In this document: positions 32,510-41,229 of the stretch, one piece after another | Position numbering within the stretch: the first letter of the stretch is position 1 | Layout of the letters: each line of letters starts with the position of its first letter | Source: a virus | Direction: 5' to 3' (one strand) | IMG/VR virus record: IMGVR_UViG_3300008113_000020 | Span: 57,284 to 121,283 of that record | DNA length: 64,000 nt | The notes under the pieces: generated by a model | Told to the model about the DNA's origin: nothing | Database searches by the model: none | Seen by the model: the letters and a program-made list of their open reading frames with translations, nothing else | Made by a program: the position numbers and the translations under genes

Positions 32510-35412
32510 TCTGGTATAGCGGCATGTAATGCATAATCGTGAGAGTTTCTTTCGATCATTTCATCCTCCTCGTGCTTCTCTTTGATACTTTCTGCTTGGA
32601 ACGAAACAACTTTTCTATTGTACTCTATCCACTTTTGATCAACGTGTTTTAAACTATCTTCAACGTACATAAAAAATGGATCTTTATTAATTCTATTCCA
32701 GAATATAACTTCACCGTCAGATAATGTCATTACTTCGTCTAAACTATCTTGGCCCTCTGTTTTTAATGGAAATCCTGAAACTAACTCACATTGTTTTTTT
32801 GTGAAGAAGATTCGTTTTGATGGATCATCAATCAATATATCTTCCCTAATTTCAGGTTTAAAAACAACCAACAATGGTTCAACCCTTTTGTTAAAAATAC
32901 TAATGTATCTTGCAGCATTATAATCACCTGTCATATCAGGATTATTAACTAGATCACGCTCGGTAATCATGTAACAATTAATTTGAATATAATCAGTTGG
33001 TAAAGGTTTACCATGTTTTGCAAAATATTCCTCTTGTTGTTTTTTTGTTGGCTTGGTTAGTTTTTGAACATCACCATCTCCTTTTTTAGAACCATTATTA
33101 ACATAGTAAATTGTTTCACCTAAGGTTGCGGGATAGTTGTTTTCAAGAACCAATTCCATATGTGCTTGTCTTGACATTGCAGCACCAGACTTAGTTACTT
33201 TTTTACAATGTTTTTTGTAATCCTCTACACTTTGTTTAACACGAGCCTTATTTGCAATCTTTGTTAATGGTATTTGCTTGTTATAGATTTTTTCAATTGT
33301 TTCATAATACAAATTTAAAAATTCAACACCGTCACCATTAAGTAAATGAACTAATCCTTGATCTAAAAACTCAACAACATATTGCTGAAGTTTTTTAGAT
33401 TTGATTGTATTTCCAGTTAGTTTTATTTTTTCTTTACCTTTCTTGATAAGTTTAATAATATAATTTTTACGAGAAACATTAATACAAGCTGGTGCCATAT
33501 AGTCAATGTCTAAGCCCATTTCATTTCTCATAAACAAATCGTTGAATTCTGCAGTATCTGCCTCAACACCACTATATTCCTTACCAGCTTCAACTAATTC
33601 GTTATTACCCTTACCGATATATTTGTGCTCGTTAATAGTTTCAGGTGTTTCAAAGTTAACACCATCAGTATCCATTACAAGAGGTTTATATCCTTTTTTC
33701 ATAAAGAACATAATCATCATTCTTAAACACTGACGACCAGTACAGGTAATCATTTCACCCATATTCATATCTCCCCATGGAAATACCTGTGGTGCTGACA
33801 GCGATCCAAAATATGCGTTGATAAAAATTTTAATTGGTAACTGCTTTCTATCATACATCTCAGCTTGTACCGGATCTTTATCTTTTAATTCCGCTGCTAA
33901 TCTTTTGTATAAGATACGAATATTACGGAAATACTTTAACATTGATTTTTGTACCCCCATGATATCACAATCAGGGAATACATCGTATACAAGTTGAATA
34001 GATGGATAAAGTGACGCGTAGTCAAACTTAACAATATTCTTTGAATAACCAACTGTCAACAATCTTGACAAACCTCCGGTAATGCTTCTTTTTTCATCTT
34101 TAAGAGGGACGGCTAAATCATTTTCATAAGACCAAGCTAACATTAGAATTTTCCAAAGAGTAGCGGTACCCATTGTTGCAATTCTTTCATATGTTGTTGG
34201 GATCACCTTAGAAAGTAAAAACGTTGATTGACTAAAAGAATCATCAACAATCATTGTTTCATACAAGTCATCGTCAAGATATTGTTCTACAATTTTTCTA
34301 CCTGGCCAAACTTCATATTTACCAGGGTATTTTTCTAATAAACCATCTGTTCCTGGTTCACCAATTTTTTTATATTTTCCTGTCTTAGGGTTTATGTAAT
34401 AACTTTCGTTATCCAAATAAATTTTAGAAATGAAAGCACCATCAACGTACACACGATTTGGTTTTTCTTTTTCTAGATACTTGGTAATATATTTCAGTCC
34501 CCAAGATTTAATTTCAGAATTAATCGCCTGTGCTCTACGAACAGAGTGCGCAATATCAACCATGCTGAATCCCCATAAAACATATTGAGTATACGGTTCA
34601 ACTTCGTTTGCCAATTTTAAAACACCATCTTTTGTTTTAATGCCACTTTTTGTAAAGATCTGAGTAGCCTTTTTGATATCCACACCAAGTAACTCTGCTC
34701 TTTTCATTATGAACGGTAAGTCGAATGCTGCAGAATTGTAACCACTAATAATTGTTGGTTTAAGGTCTTTTATAATTTTGAAAAATTCTTCGATACATTT
34801 TTTCTCACCATCTTCACCATATGCGTCCAATAGTTTTCTATAACCGCGATTATCTTTGATTCCAATCAAAATGATTTTATCATTCAACGGATCAAGACCC
34901 GTTGTCTCAATATCGAATACCATTCTATGAACTTCATTATAATCTTCAATACCCTTGAATAATCTTTTTTTCTTTTGAATAAGGTATTGTTCTACCGGCG
35001 TTAAAATAATAAACTGAGATTTGAAATTTTCTCCCCAAGGATCAATACCCCCATCTTTAAAAAATTTAATAAGCTCTTGGTATCCCTTCGTACTTTTAAC
35101 CATATACTTTAAGCCGGCTTCCAATCTTTCATTTTCACCAGTTTGAAGTTTGGTGCTTAAAATACCATACTCACCCATTTTCTTTTTTTGAAGGGCTTTA
35201 CTACCACCATAGAAATTGAACTCACTTAAATCACCCGCCCAAAGAAATGGTATGAAGGTGTCTTCGGTGACGTATTTTCCTCTTACGGGGTCTTGTATAA
35301 TTTTGTAGATTTTGTTGGCCATGTAATCATACTCAACACCAACAATGTAGTTTTCCGGATCGGAACCGTTCAAGAAGCTCTCGATAACTTCTTGAGATAT
35401 AATCTCTTGCAT
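32506..35412 (-). CDS. 43: family B DNA polymerase, gp43-like
   Basis: The phage replicase, 968 residues. The 3'-5' exonuclease has motif I FDIETTG (D167, E169), motif II SGYNSAAFDLPF (D231) and an acidic segment YLDDDLYETM as motif III. The polymerase part has motif A FDYASLYPSI (D464), motif B KQLPIKIFINAYFGS (about 523-537) and motif C MDTDGVNF (D581, D583). Motif C has DTDG rather than the common DTDS. Length is close to T4 gp43 (898 aa). It lies alone on this strand between virion genes, has no late box, and its leader carries a small hairpin. The C-terminus does not show an obvious clamp-binding peptide. Confidence 0.95.
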   Translation of the reverse strand: MQEIISQEVIESFLNGSDPENYIVGVEYDYMANKIYKIIQDPVRGKYVTEDTFIPFLWAGDLSEFNFYGGSKALQKKKMGEYGILSTKLQTGENERLEAGLKYMVKSTKGYQELIKFFKDGGIDPWGENFKSQFIILTPVEQYLIQKKKRLFKGIEDYNEVHRMVFDIETTGLDPLNDKIILIGIKDNRGYRKLLDAYGEDGEKKCIEEFFKIIKDLKPTIISGYNSAAFDLPFIMKRAELLGVDIKKATQIFTKSGIKTKDGVLKLANEVEPYTQYVLWGFSMVDIAHSVRRAQAINSEIKSWGLKYITKYLEKEKPNRVYVDGAFISKIYLDNESYYINPKTGKYKKIGEPGTDGLLEKYPGKYEVWPGRKIVEQYLDDDLYETMIVDDSFSQSTFLLSKVIPTTYERIATMGTATLWKILMLAWSYENDLAVPLKDEKRSITGGLSRLLTVGYSKNIVKFDYASLYPSIQLVYDVFPDCDIMGVQKSMLKYFRNIRILYKRLAAELKDKDPVQAEMYDRKQLPIKIFINAYFGSLSAPQVFPWGDMNMGEMITCTGRQCLRMMIMFFMKKGYKPLVMDTDGVNFETPETINEHKYIGKGNNELVEAGKEYSGVEADTAEFNDLFMRNEMGLDIDYMAPACINVSRKNYIIKLIKKGKEKIKLTGNTIKSKKLQQYVVEFLDQGLVHLLNGDGVEFLNLYYETIEKIYNKQIPLTKIANKARVKQSVEDYKKHCKKVTKSGAAMSRQAHMELVLENNYPATLGETIYYVNNGSKKGDGDVQKLTKPTKKQQEEYFAKHGKPLPTDYIQINCYMITERDLVNNPDMTGDYNAARYISIFNKRVEPLLVVFKPEIREDILIDDPSKRIFFTKKQCELVSGFPLKTEGQDSLDEVMTLSDGEVIFWNRINKDPFFMYVEDSLKHVDQKWIEYNRKVVSFQAESIKEKHEEDEMIERNSHDYALHAAIPD

Positions 35413-35439
35413 ATTTTATTTTTTGGGTGACACATTAGC

Positions 35440-35456
35440 TTACGGGGAAACCGTAA
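35440..35456 (-). promoter_or_regulatory. leader hairpin upstream of the DNA polymerase start
   Basis: On the minus strand TTACGG-TTTCC-CCGTAA forms a 6-bp hairpin 27 nt before the polymerase ATG. In T4, gp43 represses its own translation by binding a leader hairpin, so this is a candidate operator. It does not cover the start codon, so the role is only a suggestion. Confidence 0.3.
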
Positions 35457-35503
35457 TTTGCCTTTACCCTGTAAATATACATAAAATTATGGATAAAAAA
35501 AAA

Positions 35504-35872
35504 TTAAATAATGTTAATGAATAATTTTTCTTTTACTGGTAATATGAGTTTTGTGGTTGGATTAGAATTAGTGTCTAAAAATTGAACAATAAATTTACCT
35601 TCATACTTACCAGGTTTTACAGTTTGAGCCTCTGTAAATCTGTAAGTTATATAATACTCATCTGTTGTTTGATTATACTTTTTCGTTCTAGTTGTGAGTA
35701 GTGCTGAACCATTAAGTATTATCGGTTCTTCAGTTTTATGATCATACATTTCAAAACTAATATCGGAATTTTCCAATAGATCATTAAATGATGATTTATC
35801 ATTTTTAGCGTCATCAATTAATCTCATTTTTAATATTGGATCTGAGGCTCCTTGTCTAATAAAAAATTCCAT
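35504..35872 (-). CDS. small Ig-like fibre/baseplate protein, BppU N-terminal-like
   Basis: The 122-residue protein begins MEFFIRQGASDPILKMRLID and has DISFEMYDHKTEEPIILNGSA, YNQTTDEYYITYRFTEAQT and KPGKYEGKFIVQF. The order 'x-VxFxMxD...ixnGxA...Y.....T..G.Y.g.F.v.f' is like the N-terminal Ig-type domain of phage baseplate upper proteins (BppU family). It probably attaches the fibre genes that precede it in the same unit. A TATTTATT box ends 4 nt before the ATG. Confidence 0.6.
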   Translation of the reverse strand: MEFFIRQGASDPILKMRLIDDAKNDKSSFNDLLENSDISFEMYDHKTEEPIILNGSALLTTRTKKYNQTTDEYYITYRFTEAQTVKPGKYEGKFIVQFLDTNSNPTTKLILPVKEKLFINII

Positions 35873-35876
35873 ATAA

Positions 35877-35884
35877 AATAAATA
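35877..35884 (-). promoter_or_regulatory. late-type box TATTTATT, 4 nt before the 122-aa gene
   Basis: On the minus strand TATTTATT-TTAT-ATG. It overlaps the end of the upstream gene's stop region, leaving no room for an ordinary leader. Confidence 0.45.
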
Positions 35885-36799
35885 TTATGTTAATCTAATC
35901 ATTACAAAACTACCACTTCTGTAAAGACCTTGTAATGGGACACCCGCTGCGGAAGCCTCAATATCGTTGTTAAAACTTGACGTCACTTGTGATAATATAG
36001 TAAATCCATCTACTTTTAATTCGTCTTGAAGTTTAACACTACCACTAAACTCATATAGATAACCAGGTGTAACAGAGTTTGTGTTAAAAGAAATTTCGCT
36101 ACCAGTATGAACCGTTATTTGTGGATTTTCCCAACTATTATTTGCGAATAGTTTTAATTCTGCTGGATGAGACGTTCCACCAACTGTTCCAACATATAAA
36201 TCTTTACCAACGTTTAAAAGATATGCGTCATTTTCGTACCCAACGTAACCTCCATTATACGTGCTAGAATTTATACCCAAATCAACAAAATGAACAGTTT
36301 CATTTCCATTGTCTGCAGTTAAAACCAAATCAGAACTAGCTAAACTTCCGGAATTAATATTTGTTATATTAACCTGAGCGTAATATTCGTTATTAGCTTC
36401 AAAATGTGTGATATTAAAACTACCTGAATTGGTTAAATGAAGCTTAGGTGTATCTGGGCTGCTGATTGGCATTTTATCACCCATCACAACAAAGCCCGAG
36501 ACATATAGATTACCATTATCTTGAATATTATTTGCACGTAGGCTACCCGTAATAAGAAACGATCCAGTAAACTTATGGTTATCATCCAAGCTATCGCCAA
36601 AATTTGATGACCCACTAATTGTTAAGTCGCCTTTAATAACTTGACTTCCAGTGAAGACGTGTGAACCACTATCAACAAGAACTTGTCTAAGACTTTGAAG
36701 TGTAGATTTATATGTTGTACTACCCAATACAACCGGGGTAACGCCCGTTAAACTTGGTGCTAGTGAACTAGATAATTGGGAAATTTTTAATCCTGCCAT
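35885..36799 (-). CDS. probable tail fibre or virion surface protein
   Basis: The 304-residue protein is strand-rich with many Ser, Gly, Asn and Thr. The N-terminus (MAGLKISQLSSSLAPSLTG, then TTYKSTLQSLRQVLV) resembles the short particle-attachment segments of phage fibres, and a repetitive region with 'FTGSQVIKGDLTISGSS' and 'FTGSFLITGSLRANN' follows, which suggests a beta-helical or collagen-free fibre shaft. No enzymatic motif is visible. It lies between two other surface-type genes, with a late box ending 3 nt before its ATG. Confidence 0.65.
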   Translation of the reverse strand: MAGLKISQLSSSLAPSLTGVTPVVLGSTTYKSTLQSLRQVLVDSGSHVFTGSQVIKGDLTISGSSNFGDSLDDNHKFTGSFLITGSLRANNIQDNGNLYVSGFVVMGDKMPISSPDTPKLHLTNSGSFNITHFEANNEYYAQVNITNINSGSLASSDLVLTADNGNETVHFVDLGINSSTYNGGYVGYENDAYLLNVGKDLYVGTVGGTSHPAELKLFANNSWENPQITVHTGSEISFNTNSVTPGYLYEFSGSVKLQDELKVDGFTILSQVTSSFNNDIEASAAGVPLQGLYRSGSFVMIRLT

Positions 36800-36802
36800 T
36801 TA

Positions 36803-36810
36803 AATAAATA
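36803..36810 (-). promoter_or_regulatory. late-type box TATTTATT, 3 nt before the 304-aa gene
   Basis: On the minus strand TATTTATT-TAA-ATG, in the 13-nt gap after the 489-aa gene. It is part of the short-spacing group. Confidence 0.45.
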
Positions 36811-36812
36811 TT

Positions 36813-38282
36813 TTAGTATAAAGCCATATTATCGTCTTCTGTTATTAAATATTCACCGTTTTCAGCCAAAAGGCCATTTGTAACGTATGATATTAAATCG
36901 TCATCACAATCAATGCCGCATATAAAGAAGTCATAATTATTAATTCTTGTTAAGAAATTGTGTCTAACATGTACAAAGCCTAGCGGTTCTTCATAATATT
37001 TTATTGATTTAATATTAAAACAAGAAACCCCAGAATGTACATTATTCATTAACCCTGTTCCCCCACCCCACGATTGAATAAATGGTTGAACCCCTCTATT
37101 AGAAGCAACAACCTCTTCCCAGTTCTCTTTTTTATAAATTGGTCTACCATTTAAGTATATTTTAAGCGTCCCTAATCTTCTTTGTCTCTCATCTGCCCAC
37201 TTTTTATTTAAAAATTCATATTTTTCTTCATATGTTGCTAATTGATTTGAGGTAACCGCAGTTATCACTGTATCAGAATAGTCAGATATTTTAAAACCAA
37301 GCATATCATTCCATCCACCCATATTTTCAATATCACAATTATCATAATGTTTGTATCTATCGAAAACAATGGTAATGTTAAAATCTTTGGTCAACCCAGT
37401 TGCACATAAAGTTGGGGTTTGATCCATATCTGTATAATATGTTTCCGTATAAGCGTCGTTAGCGCAATACCCCGAATATCGAATAGCGGTCCATTTTATT
37501 CTTCCATCAGAAGTAAACTGAAAAGATAAATTACTGTCAGCATAATCGGATGGGCTATTTGATCCTCTAGTTCCAAAATAATAGAAAACACCTCCGCTAG
37601 ACCATGGCAACCCCTCCCTATTAAAAATAAAATCCAAAGTCCACCCACTAGCTGTTCTTCTTTCAATTGTTGAAGGACAATCTAAAAAGGGCTCTTTAAA
37701 CTGATAAGCCCAAGGTTTGTTACTTAGTTTATTAGGTAAGCCGCAACAAGCATCTTCATCAGCCAAACGTAATGTGCATTTTAAAACATTTGTTGTTCCT
37801 GTTGTAAATCCCGTAATTACGGATATTTCATCTGGTGAAGTAAACCTAATATCTTTAGCTAAAGGTTGGTTAAATGCTGATATTGTAAAATAGTGCGTTT
37901 CTCCAGTAAAACCTGTGTACTTGTAAACGTCACTGTTTAATATGGTGTGCTGGTAATTTGTTGATACGTGGTTTACAAAATTAGAATATGGCACAGTTAA
38001 TGTTAATCCAGAATATTTGTAATTTGGATCATTAATGGTATTATTATACTCATTTAAGCTAATAGTGTTCCTTGAACAACTAAAATTAAGCAAAGATTGG
38101 TCTATTTTTAGTGTTTGATAGGTAATTGGTGTGGACAAATCCAATACATCGGTATTATAATCGTCTGTTACTTTACTTATCTCATAATCATAAAATTCTG
38201 AACTATCTAATTTAGAATCCAATCTACTACCATAAAACTTTAAAATATTCTGGCTATTCATATGTAGATAAATATCTTTCAT
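36813..38282 (-). CDS. virion protein with LamG/lectin-like fold
   Basis: The 489-residue protein has, at about 205-390, an arrangement typical of concanavalin/LamG-type beta sandwiches: GWTLDFIFNREGLPWSSGG, FYYFGTRGSNSPSDYA, NLSFQFTSDGRIKWTA, then ITIVFDRYKHYDN and LGTLKIYLNGRPIYK. Such domains bind sugars or fibres. The N-terminal 200 residues are strand-rich and unrecognised; the C-terminal end is VHVRHNFLTRINNYDFFI and an acidic tail. Cysteine-containing loops (DEDACCGLP) occur. It is divergent from the plus-strand gene at 38315. A role in host binding is inferred from fold and neighbours. Confidence 0.65.
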   Translation of the reverse strand: MKDIYLHMNSQNILKFYGSRLDSKLDSSEFYDYEISKVTDDYNTDVLDLSTPITYQTLKIDQSLLNFSCSRNTISLNEYNNTINDPNYKYSGLTLTVPYSNFVNHVSTNYQHTILNSDVYKYTGFTGETHYFTISAFNQPLAKDIRFTSPDEISVITGFTTGTTNVLKCTLRLADEDACCGLPNKLSNKPWAYQFKEPFLDCPSTIERRTASGWTLDFIFNREGLPWSSGGVFYYFGTRGSNSPSDYADSNLSFQFTSDGRIKWTAIRYSGYCANDAYTETYYTDMDQTPTLCATGLTKDFNITIVFDRYKHYDNCDIENMGGWNDMLGFKISDYSDTVITAVTSNQLATYEEKYEFLNKKWADERQRRLGTLKIYLNGRPIYKKENWEEVVASNRGVQPFIQSWGGGTGLMNNVHSGVSCFNIKSIKYYEEPLGFVHVRHNFLTRINNYDFFICGIDCDDDLISYVTNGLLAENGEYLITEDDNMALY

Positions 38283-38291
38283 AGGATTTGA

Positions 38292-38299
38292 TATTTATA
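38292..38299 (+). promoter_or_regulatory. late-type promoter box TATTTATA in a divergent gap
   Basis: GATATTTATATAA ends 15 nt before the plus-strand ATG at 38315 and starts 9 nt from the minus-strand ATG at 38282. As TATTTATA is the direction used elsewhere, it is assigned to the plus gene. Confidence 0.45.
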
Positions 38300-38314
38300 T
38301 AAAAAACCGTTTAG

Positions 38315-39046
38315 ATGAATAATTTTATTAAACAAGTAATTGAAGAAAAGTTTGCATCGAAGGCTCAGCAAAGATTTTTCTACGCTCAGGCTGGAAAAGG
38401 TGGCAAAAAGGGTAAGAAGTGGGCCAAGTGGGCTAAAGAATTTTCAGCTGATACCGATTTCAAAAAAATACCAGAAAAAATAGAAAAAGATGAAGAGATT
38501 GAAGAAATTGTAGACGATCAGGGTAATATCAAGAGAAGCGAGGTTCCTTTAGCTATGAAAAAAAGTACAATAGGCTCTAAAAAAAGAACCGACAAGGTGG
38601 TTAAAACCGGAGCTGGCGCTATGGGTATTCATGGTGTTCACGGTACACATACATCATTAAGATATTGGGCTGAATCTGATATGAGTGCTGCTTTAGGATA
38701 TGACGACACCCTTGGTGATGACGCAACATATGATGAAGCTTATTCACATTTTACTAAAAAATTGGGTCTAAGCGATGAGGAAGCTAAAGAAAGACTAAAA
38801 GCTATGGGTTATATTCCTGGAGAAAAAGAATTAGTTAGATTGGTTGAAAATCCCAAAAAATTTATGCAAGATTATATTGAAAGTGTTCTTGTAAAAAAGG
38901 GTGACGATAAAGAAGTGATAGCAAAGGAGGAAGACGAAACCGAATTAAATCCATTAGTTAAGAAACAACTTGATTCTTTAAAGAAAAGTTTAAAAAATAA
39001 TAATATACCAGTAGAAAAAATTGTAAACCATCTTAAAAATGAATAA
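38315..39046 (+). CDS. hypothetical virion-cluster protein with a basic DUF3008-like start
   Basis: The 243-residue protein begins with a short helix and SKAQQRFFYAQAGKGGKKGK, a motif seen at the ends of small phage proteins of the DUF3008 kind. The basic stretch (KKGKKWAKWAKEFSADTDF) may bind nucleic acid. Residues about 85-145 have GAGAMGIHGVHGTHTSLRYW and an aromatic/acidic region; the C-terminal part is Lys/Glu-rich and helical. I know no function. It is first in a run of five plus-strand genes with short gaps or overlaps (8-nt overlap with the next). Confidence 0.65.
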   Translation: MNNFIKQVIEEKFASKAQQRFFYAQAGKGGKKGKKWAKWAKEFSADTDFKKIPEKIEKDEEIEEIVDDQGNIKRSEVPLAMKKSTIGSKKRTDKVVKTGAGAMGIHGVHGTHTSLRYWAESDMSAALGYDDTLGDDATYDEAYSHFTKKLGLSDEEAKERLKAMGYIPGEKELVRLVENPKKFMQDYIESVLVKKGDDKEVIAKEEDETELNPLVKKQLDSLKKSLKNNNIPVEKIVNHLKNE

Positions 39047-39530
39047 TCAATTAAAAGATAACGTTTACGATGTTCCGAATGATATTTTAGAAAAAATCAA
39101 TTCGGTACTTTCCTCAGTTAACGATGATTCCCACGGGGTTCAACGAGCTAAAACGCTTTGTTCTGAAAAGAAAGTAACATATGGTCAACTAAAAAGGATT
39201 ATACACGATATAAAAACAATCGATAAAGAAAAAGACAAATTAAGGTACGAATTGTATGGTGGTGAGTTAATGGAAAAATGGGCAAAACAATTTTTAGATG
39301 GTCAAAGAGGTTTGATTAAATCAAAAAAACAATCTTCTCAAAAAATAAACAATTTGACGGGAATGAATGGTATGAGAAAAAATCCTTTTTTATCTACACA
39401 TAAAAAGGCGGAAGAGAAACCATCGTATAAAAATTTTTTAAAATCTAATTCAGACAAAACATCAATATCACCAATAACCTCTGTCGGTATTTTTGAAGAG
39501 ATCGAAAGAATAAAAAAATTAATGTTATAA
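39039..39530 (+). CDS. hypothetical protein of the repeat-protein cluster
   Basis: The 163-residue protein starts 8 nt inside the preceding gene. Residues 6-75 look helical (VYDVPNDILEKINSVL; KKVTYGQLKRIIHDIKTID) and the rest is Lys/Ser-rich and probably disordered, with a final helix EEIERIKKLML. A closing helix of this kind, 'EEIxRIKxLM', is also seen at the ends of other genes here (for example RVKKLITYF at the end of the 333-aa protein), which suggests a shared targeting or packing signal. No known family. Confidence 0.65.
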   Translation: MNNQLKDNVYDVPNDILEKINSVLSSVNDDSHGVQRAKTLCSEKKVTYGQLKRIIHDIKTIDKEKDKLRYELYGGELMEKWAKQFLDGQRGLIKSKKQSSQKINNLTGMNGMRKNPFLSTHKKAEEKPSYKNFLKSNSDKTSISPITSVGIFEEIERIKKLML

Positions 39531-39533
39531 AGT

Positions 39534-40187
39534 ATGCCAACACAATTAGAAATAATCGCAGAAAAACAAAGACAAGAGCATTTATCTAGAAACTCATACA
39601 TCGATAAGAACGGTTATGCTACAACTCATGAAAATGCATTATCTACCGGAGACGATAAGGGTAAGGGAGAAACAAACACAATTGGATCGGCGACAGACAT
39701 CCAAACTAGAATAAACAATTTGGTTAAAAACCCATATTCTGCGGACAAACGCTATGATTCAAATAATCCAAACGCATTATCCGATGGTGATGAGAAAGGT
39801 AAAGGTGAAACTTTGACAATAGGTTCTAAAACAGATATAAACACCAGAACCGAATTATTATCTAAAAACATATATAGTAACGTTAAGGGATATGGCGTAA
39901 CAAACCCAAATGCTGTTTCTGATGGTGACGAAAAGGGTAAAGGTGAAAACAATGGAAAAGTTGGATCACTAACAGATATAAACACCAGAACAGAATTAGT
40001 AAACAAAAATGTTTATAATGGTCAAAATGGTTATTCTAGTGTTCACCCAAATGCACTATCTGATGGGGATATAAAAGGAAAGGGTGAAATCAACACGCAA
40101 ATAGGTTCTTCTGTGGATATTAATAATAGAATAGAATCAGTAGCAAGAAACAAATACGGAGAAACAAAAAAATATCCAGATTTTTAA
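39534..40187 (+). CDS. tandem-repeat protein, four 46-47-residue repeats
   Basis: This 217-residue protein is built of four repeats of 46, 46, 47 and 47 residues (from residue 20) plus a 12-residue start of a fifth. Each reads roughly NxY...GY...NPNALSDGDEKGKGE...IGS.TDINTRTEL..K. The core ALSDGDEKGKGE and TDINTR are nearly invariant. At DNA level the copies have diverged at synonymous sites, so the repeat is old. The acidic loops might bind metal ions. I do not know the function; the position among virion genes suggests a structural or packaged protein. Confidence 0.75.
   Translation: MPTQLEIIAEKQRQEHLSRNSYIDKNGYATTHENALSTGDDKGKGETNTIGSATDIQTRINNLVKNPYSADKRYDSNNPNALSDGDEKGKGETLTIGSKTDINTRTELLSKNIYSNVKGYGVTNPNAVSDGDEKGKGENNGKVGSLTDINTRTELVNKNVYNGQNGYSSVHPNALSDGDIKGKGEINTQIGSSVDINNRIESVARNKYGETKKYPDF
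39591..40148 (+). repeat. four coding tandem repeats of 138-141 bp
   Basis: Units at 39591-39728, 39729-39866, 39867-40007 and 40008-40148 encode the repeats of the 217-aa protein. The conserved part is the segment coding for SDGDxKGKGE. A partial fifth unit follows to the stop codon. Confidence 0.8.
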
Positions 40188-40188
40188 T

Positions 40189-41190
40189 ATGAAGTTAGAA
40201 GAAATTATTGAGGAACAAAACGAAGGGATATTAAAAACAACTAAAAATAAGCCTCTAGTTGATGCTATTGTAAATAGACATCCAATTACCTTTTATTATA
40301 GTGGCCCAAGAAAACCCAAAAAGAAAAGTGTTAAAGCGGGATATAGAGTAAAAGCAGAACCAGTTGCACTTGGGGCACATAAAAGTACTGGTAATTTATT
40401 AGTTAGAGCGTATATTGACGACCCCTCAACTTCAAAAAGAGGAACCCCCGGTAAAGTTGGGAAAGAAAAATCCAATTATGGTTGGAGAACGTTTTTAGCG
40501 GCTAGAATGTCAAATGTTCAAGTTGTTAAGGATGAAACTTTTAATACAATTAGAGAAAAATATAATGGAGGAGGTGATGATAAATCAATGAGTGTTACAT
40601 ACGTAAGCACCGACTTTTCTAAAACCCCACCTAAACCAAGAATTGGTGACATAAAAAAACCATCAAAAACGCCAAGCATAGAGCCTGAAAAACCGAAACC
40701 AGCAACAATAACAAAACAGGCAAGAAACGTAGATGCAGAACTAAAAAAATTCGACGTCGAATTAGATACAATTGAAAAGGATATTAAAACAAATTTAGAT
40801 GGTTACAAAGCAAATAAAGGTAAACCAGAAGAAGTAAAATTTATTCAACAATTAAAAGACCTTAACAAGAAAAAAGATGAGCTTTTAAATAAAATTGCTG
40901 ATACTATTGAAAATATTGGTAAAGATGTTAAGCCTGAAGATAAAAGTAAAATAAGTAACTTTACTAGGAGAGTTTCAGCAAAGAAAAAAGATCCAGAAAC
41001 GTTGATCCCAACACCAACGGAAAAACCATCTAAAAAACCAAATCAAAAAGATCAGGAACCAGAGAATAAAGAGAAAAAGTTACCTGAAATTCCTAAAAAA
41101 CAAAAGCCAACAAACGAGCCAGAAGATAATCGTTATGATTTAAATGAAGAATTTGTAAACAGAGTAAAAAAACTTATTACATATTTTTAA
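40189..41190 (+). CDS. hypothetical protein with a WYL-like N-terminal domain and charged linker
   Basis: The 333-residue protein has an N-terminal region (about 20-115) that resembles a WYL domain: AIVNRHPITFYYSG, then YRVKAEPVALGAHKSTGNL, LVRAYID, and TFLAARMSNVQVVKDETF, like the 'F-x-Y-x-x...R-x-V-x-P-x-x-L-G...R-x-F-x-L-x-R-I-x-x-V' order. WYL domains sense ligands in regulators, but here no DNA-binding part is seen. Residues 140-320 are Pro/Lys/Glu-rich and mostly disordered with a coiled coil at 180-235. The last residues VKKLITYF form a short helix. The WYL call is a pattern impression only. Confidence 0.6.
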   Translation: MKLEEIIEEQNEGILKTTKNKPLVDAIVNRHPITFYYSGPRKPKKKSVKAGYRVKAEPVALGAHKSTGNLLVRAYIDDPSTSKRGTPGKVGKEKSNYGWRTFLAARMSNVQVVKDETFNTIREKYNGGGDDKSMSVTYVSTDFSKTPPKPRIGDIKKPSKTPSIEPEKPKPATITKQARNVDAELKKFDVELDTIEKDIKTNLDGYKANKGKPEEVKFIQQLKDLNKKKDELLNKIADTIENIGKDVKPEDKSKISNFTRRVSAKKKDPETLIPTPTEKPSKKPNQKDQEPENKEKKLPEIPKKQKPTNEPEDNRYDLNEEFVNRVKKLITYF

Positions 41191-41216
41191 CTTTATTTTA
41201 ATCAAATAAACAAATA

Positions 41217-41224
41217 TATTTATA
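41217..41224 (+). promoter_or_regulatory. late-type box TATTTATA, 5 nt before the 185-aa gene
   Basis: ATATTTATAATATTATG: the box ends 5 nt before the ATG at 41230. It is part of the short-spacing group. Confidence 0.5.
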
Positions 41225-41229
41225 ATATT

